Position numbers and translations under genes: made by a program. Positions 7,934 through 16,321 of a stretch of DNA of 64,000 nt are shown one piece after another. Every line of letters starts with the position of its first letter. Position 1 is the first letter of the stretch. The stretch is from DAOUEO01 sp963763495 (lineage in GTDB: Bacteria; Chloroflexota; Dehalococcoidia; DSTF01; JALHUB01), in the NCBI GenBank assembly GCA_963763495.1, contig CAVXOY010000015.1, positions 105,441-169,440 of the forward strand. Direction: 5' to 3'. The notes under the pieces are model-generated. The model did no database searches and was not told the DNA's origin. It was given only the letters and a program-made list of their open reading frames with translations.

Positions 7934-8934
7934 CTATACCTCGATCTTGACAATGCGACGGATAAGCATGATGCCCAGGCCTTCCATTCCGGCGGCTACC
8001 AGCAACACTATCCGCCCTACATTGGTAGTGAACAACACATCTACGTAGCTTTCGCCCGTGAACGTGCCGAGGGCGAAGAGGAGGACGATTATGGCAACGG
8101 GCAGTCCCCCTACCACGAAGCCCGACATCTTCTGCGTGGCGATGAGTGTGCGGATCTCCCCCTTGATGCGGGACCTCTCCCGCATGGTGTGCGCTACCGT
8201 GTCGAGGACCTCAGCAAGGTTACCGCCGACCGTCCTCTGGATGAGAATGGCAGTGAGCGCGATGTCCAGGTCCTTGCTGAACATTCGCTCGTTGAACGCT
8301 ATGAGAGCGTCCTCGAAACTCGCTCCCACGTTGATATCGTTGATCGTGCGCTTGAACTCGGTGGCGAGAGGAGCATCCAGTTGCTCGGCGGCAAGATCCA
8401 TGCTCTGGAGGAGGCCAAACCCCGACTTTAGGGAGTTCGCGACCATGCCGAGCGCCTCCACCAGTTGCTCGTTGAACTTAGACGTCCGGGCGTTTACGCG
8501 ACGTGAGACATACAACCGCGGTATGAAATAGCCAATCACCGCCGCCAGTATGCCTATCAATAGGCCGAGACCGCTGCGGCCGATGAACTGGGTGCAAAGG
8601 GCGAACAGCAAGACCGCAGTGATCACGCGCAGCGTTAGGTACTCGCCGACCCTCAGCTTCAGTTCGGCACGATCCAGGTCGAGCGCGACATTATCGGCCC
8701 ATTCCTTCCCGGAAAGCAGCCCGGTGAGTAATGGGGATGCCACTGAAATCCGTTCGTTTCAAAGCCGATCGACAACATCTCCGGCCCGACATCTGAGTCA
8801 CGGTTGACAACGTAGTCAAGACGTTGCCGCACGTGCCGTTGTCTGCCTCCCACCGAGCCCCAATAGAAGAGCAGGAATAGGAGGACGACTGTGATCATTA
8901 CTGAAAGGGCTGCGATCAGAGCTAGAGCATCCAT
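7934..8934 (-). CDS. tadB: Tad pilus assembly protein TadB (one frameshift)
   Basis: The gene starts at ATG 8934 (MDALALIAALSVMITVVLLF, a membrane helix), 4 nt after the tadA stop. It runs in one frame to about 8757 (...MLSIGFET) and continues in another as RISVASPLLTGLLSGKEW to the stop at 7934. One missing base near ACGAACGG restores the frame. The second part has the T2SSF domain (LVEALGMVANSLKSGFGLLQ, QRTVGGNLAEVLDTVAHTMR) and C-terminal helices. Reconstructed length is about 333 aa, normal for TadB. It pairs with TadC in the pilus platform. Confidence 0.88.
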
Positions 8935-8938
8935 AAAC

Positions 8939-10300
8939 TCACCACCCAGCGGCACCAAAGACATCTTGCGAAATCTGAATACCAGCGATGGCGAACCTGT
9001 CGGCGAATTGGGGACGAATGCCCGTCGACCGGAATTCGCCTGATATCCGCCCCTCGCTGTCAATACCCCGCTGCTCAAAGCGGAAGATGTCCTGCATCGT
9101 CACGATCTGACCCTCCATGCCGGTTATCTCAGAGACAGTGACGATCTTCCGCGAGCCGTCCGGCATACGGGCGATCTGGACCACCATTTGCAGGGCAGAC
9201 GACATCTGCTCTCGAATGGCGCGAAGCGGAAGATCAAGGCCAGCCATGAGGATCATGTTCTCGACACGAGCGAGGGCATCGCGGGGTGAGTTCGAGTGGA
9301 TCGTCGTTATGGAACCCTCGTGACCCGTGTTCATGGCCTGCATCATATCGAAGGCCTCGGGACCACGAACCTCACCCACCAGGATCCTGTCCGGCCGCAT
9401 ACGCAGGCAGTTCCTGACCAAGTCCCTTTGAGTCACCTCACCCTTGCCCTCAAGGCTGGGCGGCCTCGCCTCCAAGGAAACGAGGTGAGCCTGCTGCAGC
9501 CGAAGCTCGGTGGGGTCCTCAATCGTTATGATCCGCTCCGAATCAGGGATGAAGGCTGAAAGGGCGTTCAGCAGAGTGGTCTTGCCGGTGCCGGTACCGC
9601 CGGAGATAAGTATGTTCAACTTAACCTGAATGCAGGCCCGGAGGAATTCCGCCAGCTCCCGCGTGAAGGTGCCCGTGGCAATCAAGTCTTCCACAGTCAT
9701 CTTGTCCTGACGGAATTTCCTGATGGTGATCGTTGGGCTTTTCGGCGCTACCGGTGGAATTATTATGTTAACACGAGAGCCATCAGCGAGGCGGGCGTCA
9801 ACCATCGGTGAGGATTCATCGACGCGCCTGCCCAGAGGGGCGATGATCCGCTCCGCTATCCGCAGGATGTGGCCGGCATCGCGAAAGCGGATAGGGCTCA
9901 GATATATGCGACCATCCTTCTCATAAAAGACGACATCGGGAGCATTCACCATTACCTCGGATATCGAGGAGTCTCGAATCAGAGGCTCGATTGGACCAAG
10001 ACCCAGAACCTCGTCGGCGACCGCCGTGACCAACTCGTCGCGGGTGATGCCGACGATGCCGGGCATCTCCTGCGAGATAAGGGCGCGCGCGGAGGACTCG
10101 ACCGCATCCCGCGCCTTGGCAGGGTCAAGACCGTCCAGTTTGCTCGGGTCCAGTTCCTCGATCAGCCGTTGGTGCAGTTTGTACTTGAGTTCAGTGAGCG
10201 CCTCACTGGTCTGAAGCAGGCTGGAAGAGCCGACACTCCGGCCAAGACCGCCCTCACTGCTACTGTCGCCCTTTCTTGGTTGCCATTGAAACTGAGCCAT
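8939..10300 (-). CDS. tadA: Tad/CpaF secretion ATPase TadA
   Basis: This 453-aa protein is a type II/IV secretion ATPase of the CpaF/TadA group. An N-terminal helical region leads to LGLGPIEPLIRDSSISEVMV, then Walker A GGTGTGKTT (about 235), the Asp box IITIEDPTELRLQQ, Walker B RILVGEVRGPEAFDM and the His box GHEGSITTIHSN. It powers assembly of Flp pilins from the cytoplasmic face of the membrane. It lies between cpaE and tadB in a single-direction locus. Confidence 0.95.
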   Translation of the reverse strand: MAQFQWQPRKGDSSSEGGLGRSVGSSSLLQTSEALTELKYKLHQRLIEELDPSKLDGLDPAKARDAVESSARALISQEMPGIVGITRDELVTAVADEVLGLGPIEPLIRDSSISEVMVNAPDVVFYEKDGRIYLSPIRFRDAGHILRIAERIIAPLGRRVDESSPMVDARLADGSRVNIIIPPVAPKSPTITIRKFRQDKMTVEDLIATGTFTRELAEFLRACIQVKLNILISGGTGTGKTTLLNALSAFIPDSERIITIEDPTELRLQQAHLVSLEARPPSLEGKGEVTQRDLVRNCLRMRPDRILVGEVRGPEAFDMMQAMNTGHEGSITTIHSNSPRDALARVENMILMAGLDLPLRAIREQMSSALQMVVQIARMPDGSRKIVTVSEITGMEGQIVTMQDIFRFEQRGIDSEGRISGEFRSTGIRPQFADRFAIAGIQISQDVFGAAGW

Positions 10301-10342
10301 AAGCTATCCCAGCTTTCCGCAATCGATGACAGTCGCCACCGC

Positions 10343-11531
10343 CTACCTTCCCAAGAACTTCTCCAGGAAGCCTCGCTTCTCCGGCACAGTGCCGCTAAGA
10401 GCGGAGGCAAGATCGGTAATACTGCGGGAGACCCTAGCATAGGGCTTCGTAATCACCACCGGTTGGCCAAGCTGCGTGCTTGTGGCCACGTTGAGGTCAT
10501 GGGGGATGCGCCAGAACACCTTGTATTCGAGCACCCGCTCCACATCCTCCTCGCGCAGAGTGTTGGCCGCTGTGGAGTGGTTTATCGTCAGCTTGACCTT
10601 GTCTTCGGAGACACCCGCACTCTGGAGCATCTCCAGTGCGAGAGCAGTGTCTTTGATGCTGGCGATGTCCATGCTAGTGACCAGAAGGATCAAGCTGGCA
10701 GCCTCAAGAGTCGCAGCCACAATCTCGTTGAATGTCCCCGGTGTGTCAACGACCACATAGTCGTTGGACTGCGCCAGGAGAGATATGATCTTGGTGATCT
10801 GGGGCGGCGTCACATTGCGCCACTCGGTAGGGTGCAGGGGCGCCGGCAGGATCATGACGCCGGTGTGATGACGGACAAGGTAGTCACGTACCGTATCCCT
10901 GTCCATGTCGTCAATATGGCGCGCGAGGTCGGCGATGCTCTGCTCTACGGCAATGTCCATCATTATCGCGACGTCACCGAACCGGGTATCCATGTCGACG
11001 AGAGCGACAGTGCTCCCCGTGCCGCGCACCAGGGCAGTCGCCAAATTGGTTGAGATCGTCGTTTTGCCAATCCCACCTTTCGCCCCGAAGACGGTGATGA
11101 TAGTGCCATGAGAAGCGCCTTCTACCCTCTCGGAGGAGTACCGCAGGCGTCTCTTCTCTTCCATCTCCAAGACGCCGTAGATGGCACGGGCAAGGTCTTC
11201 CGGCTTGATGGGCTTGATTATGTAGTCGCGGGCCCCTGCTACCATCGCTCGGCGCACCGAGGAGGCATCAGCGAGTGAAGAGTAGACAACTATGGGCACA
11301 TCGGGAAGCGGCGTCGCCCAGCGACTCTATCGTCTGGAGGGCACGGGCGACCGGTTCTTCCACACAGACCAGAAAGACATCCGGCGTACTCTCCTTAGCC
11401 ACCGTGACTGCTTCGATACCGTACCCGCCCTCACCGATGACCGTGAAGTGGGTGAGCGTCAAAGCCCGCCTGGTATCGGCGCGACTGCCGAGGTCCGGAT
11501 CTATAACTACGCACTCTGGGGTTCTAGCCAT
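10343..11531 (-). CDS. tadZ: CpaE/TadZ-like pilus localisation ATPase (one frameshift)
   Basis: The start is ATG 11531 (MARTPECVVIDPDLGSRADT), after AGGGAAG. A receiver-like domain (1-125) precedes a MinD/ParA-type ATPase with deviant Walker A FGAKGGIGKTT. The frame breaks at about 11300-11315, between ...TIESLGDA and PIVVYSSLADASSVRRAM, the latter being the end of the receiver domain. CpaE/TadZ proteins sit at the pole and recruit the Tad machine. Reconstructed length is about 395 aa. The receiver's phosphate-accepting Asp is not obvious, as is common for these pseudo-receivers. Confidence 0.88.
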
Positions 11532-11580
11532 TTTCTTCCCTGTATCCTAGAGTTCTGTCTTCCCGACACGGCCCTTTCCG

Positions 11581-12462
11581 CTAGCCAGGCGGCAGTGCTG
11601 CTGGCGCCGCCGCGGATGGGCCGACTCCGGGTGGGAACAGTTCAGTTTCGATGATAGGACGAACGTCGGTGGAATCTGAATCACCGAACCCGCGAACGAT
11701 GGCTCTAAGTGTCCCATTCGCCTCCGCCAGGAACACCCATTCTGCCTTCTCCGGGTCGACGAGCAGGGTGAGTGTCGTCGCCTCCGGGTTAGGATCTGCC
11801 TCCGAGCCACGGGCGCGCTGGCCTTCTGAAGTCGTCGCGGCGGCCTCGGTCTCGTCTCCGTCGGCGGGTGGTGGCACGTCAGCTATGGTTTGAGCGACTG
11901 CCAGCACCTCGACATTCTGGAGGATCGTGCGAACGAAGTAGGCTTCATCCTCGTTGCCGTCCTTGTCCTTCACATTGAACACGCCGATGATGTCGACGTA
12001 GTCGCCGGGAAGAACCAGACCACCGGCGCTGAGAACCTGGTCCGCTTTGATAGAGATGGCACGCATCCCCTTGGGGATGACGAAGGCGAGAGCGTCCGCT
12101 CCTTGCACCCCCTCCAGGGAGACCACCTTCAGAGACGTCACTTCTTCATCAGTGGCAAGCGGGTAGCGGGTTACCTTACCGATCGCCTCGTCCACAGAGC
12201 CGTAGGCCATCTCCGGCTTGACGCTCACCGGCACGTCCTTCACTTTGACCATCTCTTTGGTGATCTGAGTCCGCGCCGGGATCTCTACAGCGGCCACCAC
12301 GACCGCCACCGTATCGGTGGACCCGCCACTCTCCTTGCCACCGCCGGCGCGGGAGATGGCAACAAAAACAAGCAATGCGCTGAGCGCCGCAGACACTAGG
12401 GCCAGCATTAGGAACCGACGATTGATTCTCCCTGCCGGCCCACCGGCTCCTGCTCTAGCCAT
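11581..12462 (-). CDS. cpaB: Flp pilus assembly protein CpaB/RcpC
   Basis: This 293-aa protein has an N-terminal membrane anchor (FLMLALVSAALSALLVFVAI), then an SAF/CpaB domain: VVVAAVEIPARTQITKEMVK and IPKGMRAISIKADQVLSAGG with LVLPGDYVDIIGVF. A Pro/Ala/Glu-rich linker (about 195-225) precedes a conserved C-terminal segment (LTLLVDPEKAEWVFLAEANG). CpaB/RcpC is a periplasmic or extracytoplasmic pilus factor; in a cell without an outer membrane it would face the wall. It lies upstream of cpaE on the same strand. Confidence 0.92.
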   Translation of the reverse strand: MARAGAGGPAGRINRRFLMLALVSAALSALLVFVAISRAGGGKESGGSTDTVAVVVAAVEIPARTQITKEMVKVKDVPVSVKPEMAYGSVDEAIGKVTRYPLATDEEVTSLKVVSLEGVQGADALAFVIPKGMRAISIKADQVLSAGGLVLPGDYVDIIGVFNVKDKDGNEDEAYFVRTILQNVEVLAVAQTIADVPPPADGDETEAAATTSEGQRARGSEADPNPEATTLTLLVDPEKAEWVFLAEANGTLRAIVRGFGDSDSTDVRPIIETELFPPGVGPSAAAPAALPPG

Positions 12463-12837
12463 GGGACTACCTCCAATTCGCTGGATGGGTGCTTAGCCAT
12501 CCCATAACGTGTGGCAACACAAGGGGGCTTCGCCGATGGAAGTTGATCAGCTTACCCATATGAGTATCGGCAGAAAAACCCTCTGTTGTACCCTCACCAG
12601 CCCGATCTTAGGGCCGGTTTGTCGAGAAACGGAGAACATCGAGAAATCCTCTTGCGGATGCAAGGGAAACCGACGGAAGGAGCTCACCCTTCCTCACCGC
12701 AACGGCCAAACGGCTCATTGAGAACGCCGTTCACTTCCGCTCAACTGAAATATGAGGGACTAGGTTTGTCAGCCGCCAAACCGCAGACGCTCTGACATGG
12801 TCGTACGCCCGCGCCAACCTCGATCGACCGGCGGTCA
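12463..12837 (-). other. Noncoding gap between tadG-like gene and cpaB
   Basis: This 375-bp stretch has no convincing gene on either strand. It probably holds a promoter for cpaB and the genes after it. Read in the cpaB direction it contains TTCTGCCGATACTC at 12575-12562, a motif also found upstream of the sigma-factor gene and of the gene at 23503. No clear terminator or riboswitch was recognised. Confidence 0.4.
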
Positions 12838-14008
12838 CTACTCGACCAGCTTGACGAACTGAGCGGCTGCTGGCAGGTTGTCGACTTTCTCCGACCAGGA
12901 ACCTCGGACTGTACGGCTCCTTGTCGAGAAAGACGCCATATACCTGCGCGTGTCGGAAGGGTTGCCGTACGATCCCATGGAGGCGATGTACAGGGACGCG
13001 ATACCCAGTATCTCCACCGGCTCGCTAGCCCGTTAGGCAGGTGATCGATGATCGGCACGAGGGTAATGCGCCCCATCCCTCCTGTCAGCGGGTTCCGGCG
13101 CAGCCCTCGCGGGGCCCCTGGGTGTAGGGATTGTAGGGACCTACAATGTAACCCATGGTAGGGTCAGCAGGATCGAGCTCGAAGTCGACGTCACACCAGC
13201 CATAGCCAAGGCTGTCGTTTGTTCCGTCGGATTTCTCATACGCATAGTAGTCCTTGAGCGCCGTTGCGAGTAGGATTGCCCCATTACCGGGCTTGGTATC
13301 CGTGAGCATCTGGTCCCCCTCGCTCCACACGTTGACGATGGCGGTCCGCCAGACAGCCGGCTGTGATGAGGTCCACATACCCGGCCGCCCCAGACTGGCC
13401 CAGATCGAGGATACGGAAGTTGCCCACGACCTGCAGACCATCCGCGACTTTCAGCGCGTACACTTGACCGGGAACGACGCCGAGGTAGCTACCGTCATTC
13501 AGGATCGGTATCAGAACCATCACCCAGTAAACCCCAAGGACAGACAGCCGCGCCCTCGGAATGAACAACGCGCGCTGTCGATTCCCGCTTCACCGGGAAC
13601 CCCATGACCCCAACAGCGCGAGCAAAGAAAGTGTCCGACGAACGCTCTATCCTCCCGGAAATGGTGTCAATATCACCATCATTGTTATGGTCGCTGAAGA
13701 CACAGCAATCGAACACCTCTCCCTCATCCATGCCATTCCTGGTAATCCATTCCTCCGCTTTCGCCTCAGCCGCGTCAGTATCTGACGCATCTTTCAGTAG
13801 CTCCTGAGCCCCGGCCAAGACCGCGGCATCGACATCGTTCTGGGCATCGCGCAGGTTCCGCATGAAGATCCCCACGTCAATTGCCATGGCCGCAAATCCC
13901 ATCACCGTTGTCAACAAAAGCGCAGCGAGAACGACGATTTGACCGCGCTCTCCGTTGACGTTTATGTATCTTGGGCCTGGAGAAGGAGCTTGTGCTAAAC
14001 GGGCGCAT
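12838..14008 (-). pseudogene. TadG-like pilus protein, frame broken several times
   Basis: Start ATG 14008 follows AGGAGGTGCCCC directly after tadE. The recognisable N-terminal membrane segment reads ERGQIVVLAALLLTTVMGFA and AIDVGIFMRNLRDAQNDVDA, the putative Flp-pilus/TadG-type (Tad domain) helix. Successive frames then carry DLGQSGAAGYVDLI, YYAYEKSDGTNDSLGYGWCD, GRITLVPIIDHLPNGLAS and EPVEILGIASLYIASMGSYG, ending AAQFVKLVE at TAG 12838. At least four single-base breaks are needed. The whole product would be about 390 aa, an extracytoplasmic protein anchored by its N-terminus. The conserved text across breaks suggests sequence errors rather than decay. Confidence 0.75.
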
Positions 14009-14026
14009 GGGGCACCTCCTTGTCGC

Positions 14027-14500
14027 CTATTCGAGGCGCATGTCTGCCGTTGTCTCCATGTGCAGCGGACCCAGTAGCCCGCCGACAAATGAACCCAGTG
14101 GCGTGATGAAATGGTAGTCGTAGGTCATCCTCACCGTAACCGGCTCCCCTGTTTCACCACCTGCACCCTCAACGCCTACCGCCACGTCGGCTCTCGGCAA
14201 TGAGCCGGCAGTGTGACAGCTCCGACCGGCGATGCTTGCGTTGTCTGACTCGGAGACGGTGGTGCAGTATGCTGGGCTGCCGGGAGTCCCCGAAGTACCA
14301 GCAGGTGCGTAGACCGCTCCCACGCGGGCTCCCTCTCGAGCTGCGTTAGTAACAGTGATGTAGCCGTGCAGCCCCAGACCGAAATCAATGATCCCGAATA
14401 CGACAACGAGAAAAAGTGGCACCACCAGCGCGAACTCAACTAGGCTCTGACTCCGCTCAGACCCCTTTGGACGGCGGCGCCATGCTGAGAGAATCTTCAT
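14027..14500 (-). CDS. tadE: TadE-like pilus assembly protein
   Basis: This 157-aa protein begins MKILSAWRRRPKGSERSQSL followed by a hydrophobic segment (VEFALVVPLFLVVVFGIIDF), the TadE pseudopilin signature: GSERSQSLVEFALV resembles a prepilin cleavage region with Glu at +5. ITVTNAAREGARVGAVYAP follows, also typical. TadE and TadF/G pseudopilins prime pilus assembly and need prepilin peptidase; no such gene is visible in this window. It lies 18 bp before the TadG-like gene. Confidence 0.9.
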   Translation of the reverse strand: MKILSAWRRRPKGSERSQSLVEFALVVPLFLVVVFGIIDFGLGLHGYITVTNAAREGARVGAVYAPAGTSGTPGSPAYCTTVSESDNASIAGRSCHTAGSLPRADVAVGVEGAGGETGEPVTVRMTYDYHFITPLGSFVGGLLGPLHMETTADMRLE

Positions 14501-14861
14501 CTTTGGTTGCCTCCCTGACTGCGGGAACTAGCGTTGCCCATGGCAGCTATCATCCGCTCGCTATTGCCTTCCCAGCCGCCTTCCGGCGGTACCCGGCGTA
14601 CCTGAATGGACCAATGCAACCTCAGTCATCGTATCCATTACAGTATCGGACATATGCTGGATTTCTTTGAGGACGAAACGGGATCCAGACTGTTGCTGTC
14701 CATCTCTGCCAGTTCCCCAAAGCTGGAGCTTGTGAACTTCGTGGTGATCCCCACCACCACCCCTGGATACCGAAAGGGGTGGCGGAGCGAGCAAAGCCCA
14801 TTCTCCACCACCCCTTCTCTAGCTTGAGTAGGTTACTTGCTGTTTCTTCGCGGACCAGACG
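14501..14861 (-). other. Noncoding gap with pilin terminator
   Basis: This region separates the first Flp pilin gene from tadE. It contains a hairpin downstream of the pilin stop (arms 14808-14816 and 14774-14782), listed separately. No gene with a plausible start was found; the rest probably carries the tadE promoter. Confidence 0.4.
14774..14816 (-). terminator. Hairpin after Flp pilin gene
   Basis: In the pilin direction AAGGGGTGG (14816-14808) pairs with CCACCCCTT (14782-14774) with a 25-nt loop, followed by TCGG. It lacks a long T tract. It may partly terminate pilin transcripts, giving more pilin than downstream gene products, a usual arrangement; this is an inference. Confidence 0.45.
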
Positions 14862-15020
14862 CTAGAAGTTGCCGGCTAGATCCGTGAAGAAGGCGGAGAT
14901 GTTCCCGCCCAGCAGAGTGATAGCGGTGATAACCACGACCGCCACCAGGGCTAGAATCAGGCCGTACTCGGCCATCGTCTGACCCGTCTCTTCTCGTAGC
15001 CACGTAAACAGCTTCAACAT
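14862..15020 (-). CDS. flp: Flp family type IVb pilin (copy 1)
   Basis: A 52-aa ORF starts at ATG 15020 after GGAGAAAAAGAAT and ends at TAG 14862. It reads MLKLFTWLREETGQTMAEYG, then a hydrophobic helix LILALVAVVVITAITLLGGN and a short tail. G-Q-T-M-A-E-Y-G-L-I is the Flp pilin processing site: cleavage after G, Glu at +5 and Tyr at +6. This is the major pilin of the Tad pilus. A second copy lies at 18439-18591. Confidence 0.95.
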   Translation of the reverse strand: MLKLFTWLREETGQTMAEYGLILALVAVVVITAITLLGGNISAFFTDLAGNF

Positions 15021-15233
15021 ATTCTTTTTCTCCTTATGGTTAGTTAGCTATTGTCTTGGTATTTGTTGACCGGCAGCCAACCCCCAATCAGCGGGCTGAA
15101 CGGCAGCCGACCGCCGGGACTACGCTTAGGAATAACGTTCTCTCGTTCTCTTCAGCTCTCACCCCCTTTGAGGCTCGCGATGTCAGTTATCTTCTTCAAA
15201 TCCGGCAATTTGCCGGTTTCAGCTCCCAGACAC

Positions 15234-15479
15234 CTAGTCCGGAGCAAGTGATATCTCTTCTCGGTCATCAGGCCGGCGCAGGAGCCGGTCCCTCGTCTGC
15301 TCTCTGAACACCGGAGACGGCACCACCTCGGGCGCAAGAGGCCTTATGAGGTCTGCTATCTCCAAGAGAGGTGTCAGCTCTTCCCTGTACTGGGGATACA
15401 TCTCCAGACAGGCTGCCAGCTTCTCTCCCCTGCGCATGGCGTCCAGACAATCGGCGAGAGCTTCCACGATGTCAGGCAA
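15234..15479 (-). CDS. Small protein paired with the ECF sigma factor (DUF5667-like)
   Basis: This 81-aa protein (MPDIVEALADCLDAMRRGEK) overlaps the sigma-factor stop by 8 bp, so the two are co-translated. It reads LEMYPQYREELTPLLEIADL and PSPVFREQTRDRLL, a pattern I associate with DUF5667-type proteins encoded beside ECF sigma factors. Here only the cytoplasmic N-terminal part is present; no membrane segment follows. It may bind and restrain the sigma factor. The short length could reflect a real stand-alone domain or a frame break before a lost membrane part. Confidence 0.65.
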   Translation of the reverse strand: MPDIVEALADCLDAMRRGEKLAACLEMYPQYREELTPLLEIADLIRPLAPEVVPSPVFREQTRDRLLRRPDDREEISLAPD

Positions 15480-16038
15480 CTTCTTCCACCTTCATGATCT
15501 TGCGAAGGGCGCAGAGGGCGCGGTGCTGAATCACACGCACTGCCGCCACGCTCTTGCCAAGGATCTCCGCCACTTCGCGGTAATCCAGCTCTTCCACAAA
15601 ACGGAGGATGATGACTTGTCGTTGCTCATCGCCTAGGCGGAGCACAGCCTGCCTCACCCTCTCCTCGTCGGCCTGGCGCTCGGCCACGGCCTCCGGGTTC
15701 CTGGGAAGCCCCTCATCGACCATCGTGTCGTACAACTGAACGTCGCTCTTCCGACTCCGCAGGTGACTCACCGCAAGATTGTGGGCGATGCGCAGCAACC
15801 ACGATACGAACGGGGCACCCCGATGCTGGAACCGGTCGATAGCCTCCCAGGCTTGCAGGAAGGTTTGGGCCGTGAGGTCCTCCGCCTCCTTGGTATCATT
15901 TATTAAGTAGTAAATGTGCCGGTAAACCCGTATCACGTTCAGGTCGTAGAGATCGGCGAAAGCATCACTATCTCGCGCTATCGCCCGGCGGACCAAGAGC
16001 CGCTCGTTCGTTACTGGCGGCTTGTCTAGTTTGAGCAC
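15472..16038 (-). CDS. ECF-type RNA polymerase sigma factor
   Basis: This 188-aa protein has sigma region 2 (DAFADLYDLNVIRVYRHIYY, EAEDLTAQTFLQAWEAIDRF) and region 4 (VRQAVLRLGDEQRQVIILRF, YREVAEILGKSVAAVRVIQH). The two are joined by a short linker with no region 3, as in ECF sigma factors. It sits inside the Tad pilus locus between pilin and VWA genes and is co-translated with a small possible anti-sigma partner. A four-palindrome array lies about 70-120 bp upstream. It may control the pilus genes or itself; that is inferred from position. Confidence 0.93.
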   Translation of the reverse strand: MLKLDKPPVTNERLLVRRAIARDSDAFADLYDLNVIRVYRHIYYLINDTKEAEDLTAQTFLQAWEAIDRFQHRGAPFVSWLLRIAHNLAVSHLRSRKSDVQLYDTMVDEGLPRNPEAVAERQADEERVRQAVLRLGDEQRQVIILRFVEELDYREVAEILGKSVAAVRVIQHRALCALRKIMKVEEVA

Positions 16039-16091
16039 CTGATTACCTACTCCCCCAAACGGTTTCTAGATGCCGTGAGTTCTCAGTTGAT

Positions 16092-16170
16092 ACCCCTCGA
16101 AGCGTGTACCCCAAGGGGTATGCCCTAGGTCATGTCCCCTAGGTCGCATCCCTTAGGGGTTTCACCTAAT
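16092..16170 (-). promoter_or_regulatory. Palindrome array upstream of the sigma-factor gene
   Basis: Four related palindromic boxes stand 13-14 bp apart: CCCCAAGGGG (16109-16118), CCCTAGG (16123-16129), CCCCTAGG (16136-16143) and CCCTTAGGGG (16150-16159). The half-site ACCCCT also appears at 16092-16097. They lie 71-121 bp before the sigma-factor start. Even spacing suggests cooperative binding by one regulator. A similar cluster sits upstream of the CAP-domain gene at 26553-26586. The factor is unknown. Confidence 0.5.
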
Positions 16171-16321
16171 GAAGTATCGGCAGCTCTAGAGCGGTCTGTA
16201 GTGGCTGAAGGTGCTCGTTTGGCAGGAAATGCGGGGAAACATGAGGAATATCGCCGAACGGGCTGGCGCAGCGATGTGACAGGATGAGGATTCGGTGGGT
16301 TGGGGGGCCAAGGAGCTCGCG

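Noticed and set aside
12509..12795. Small plus-strand frames in the cpaB upstream gap
   Set aside because: No ribosome-binding sites; they lie in the noncoding region of a minus-strand operon.
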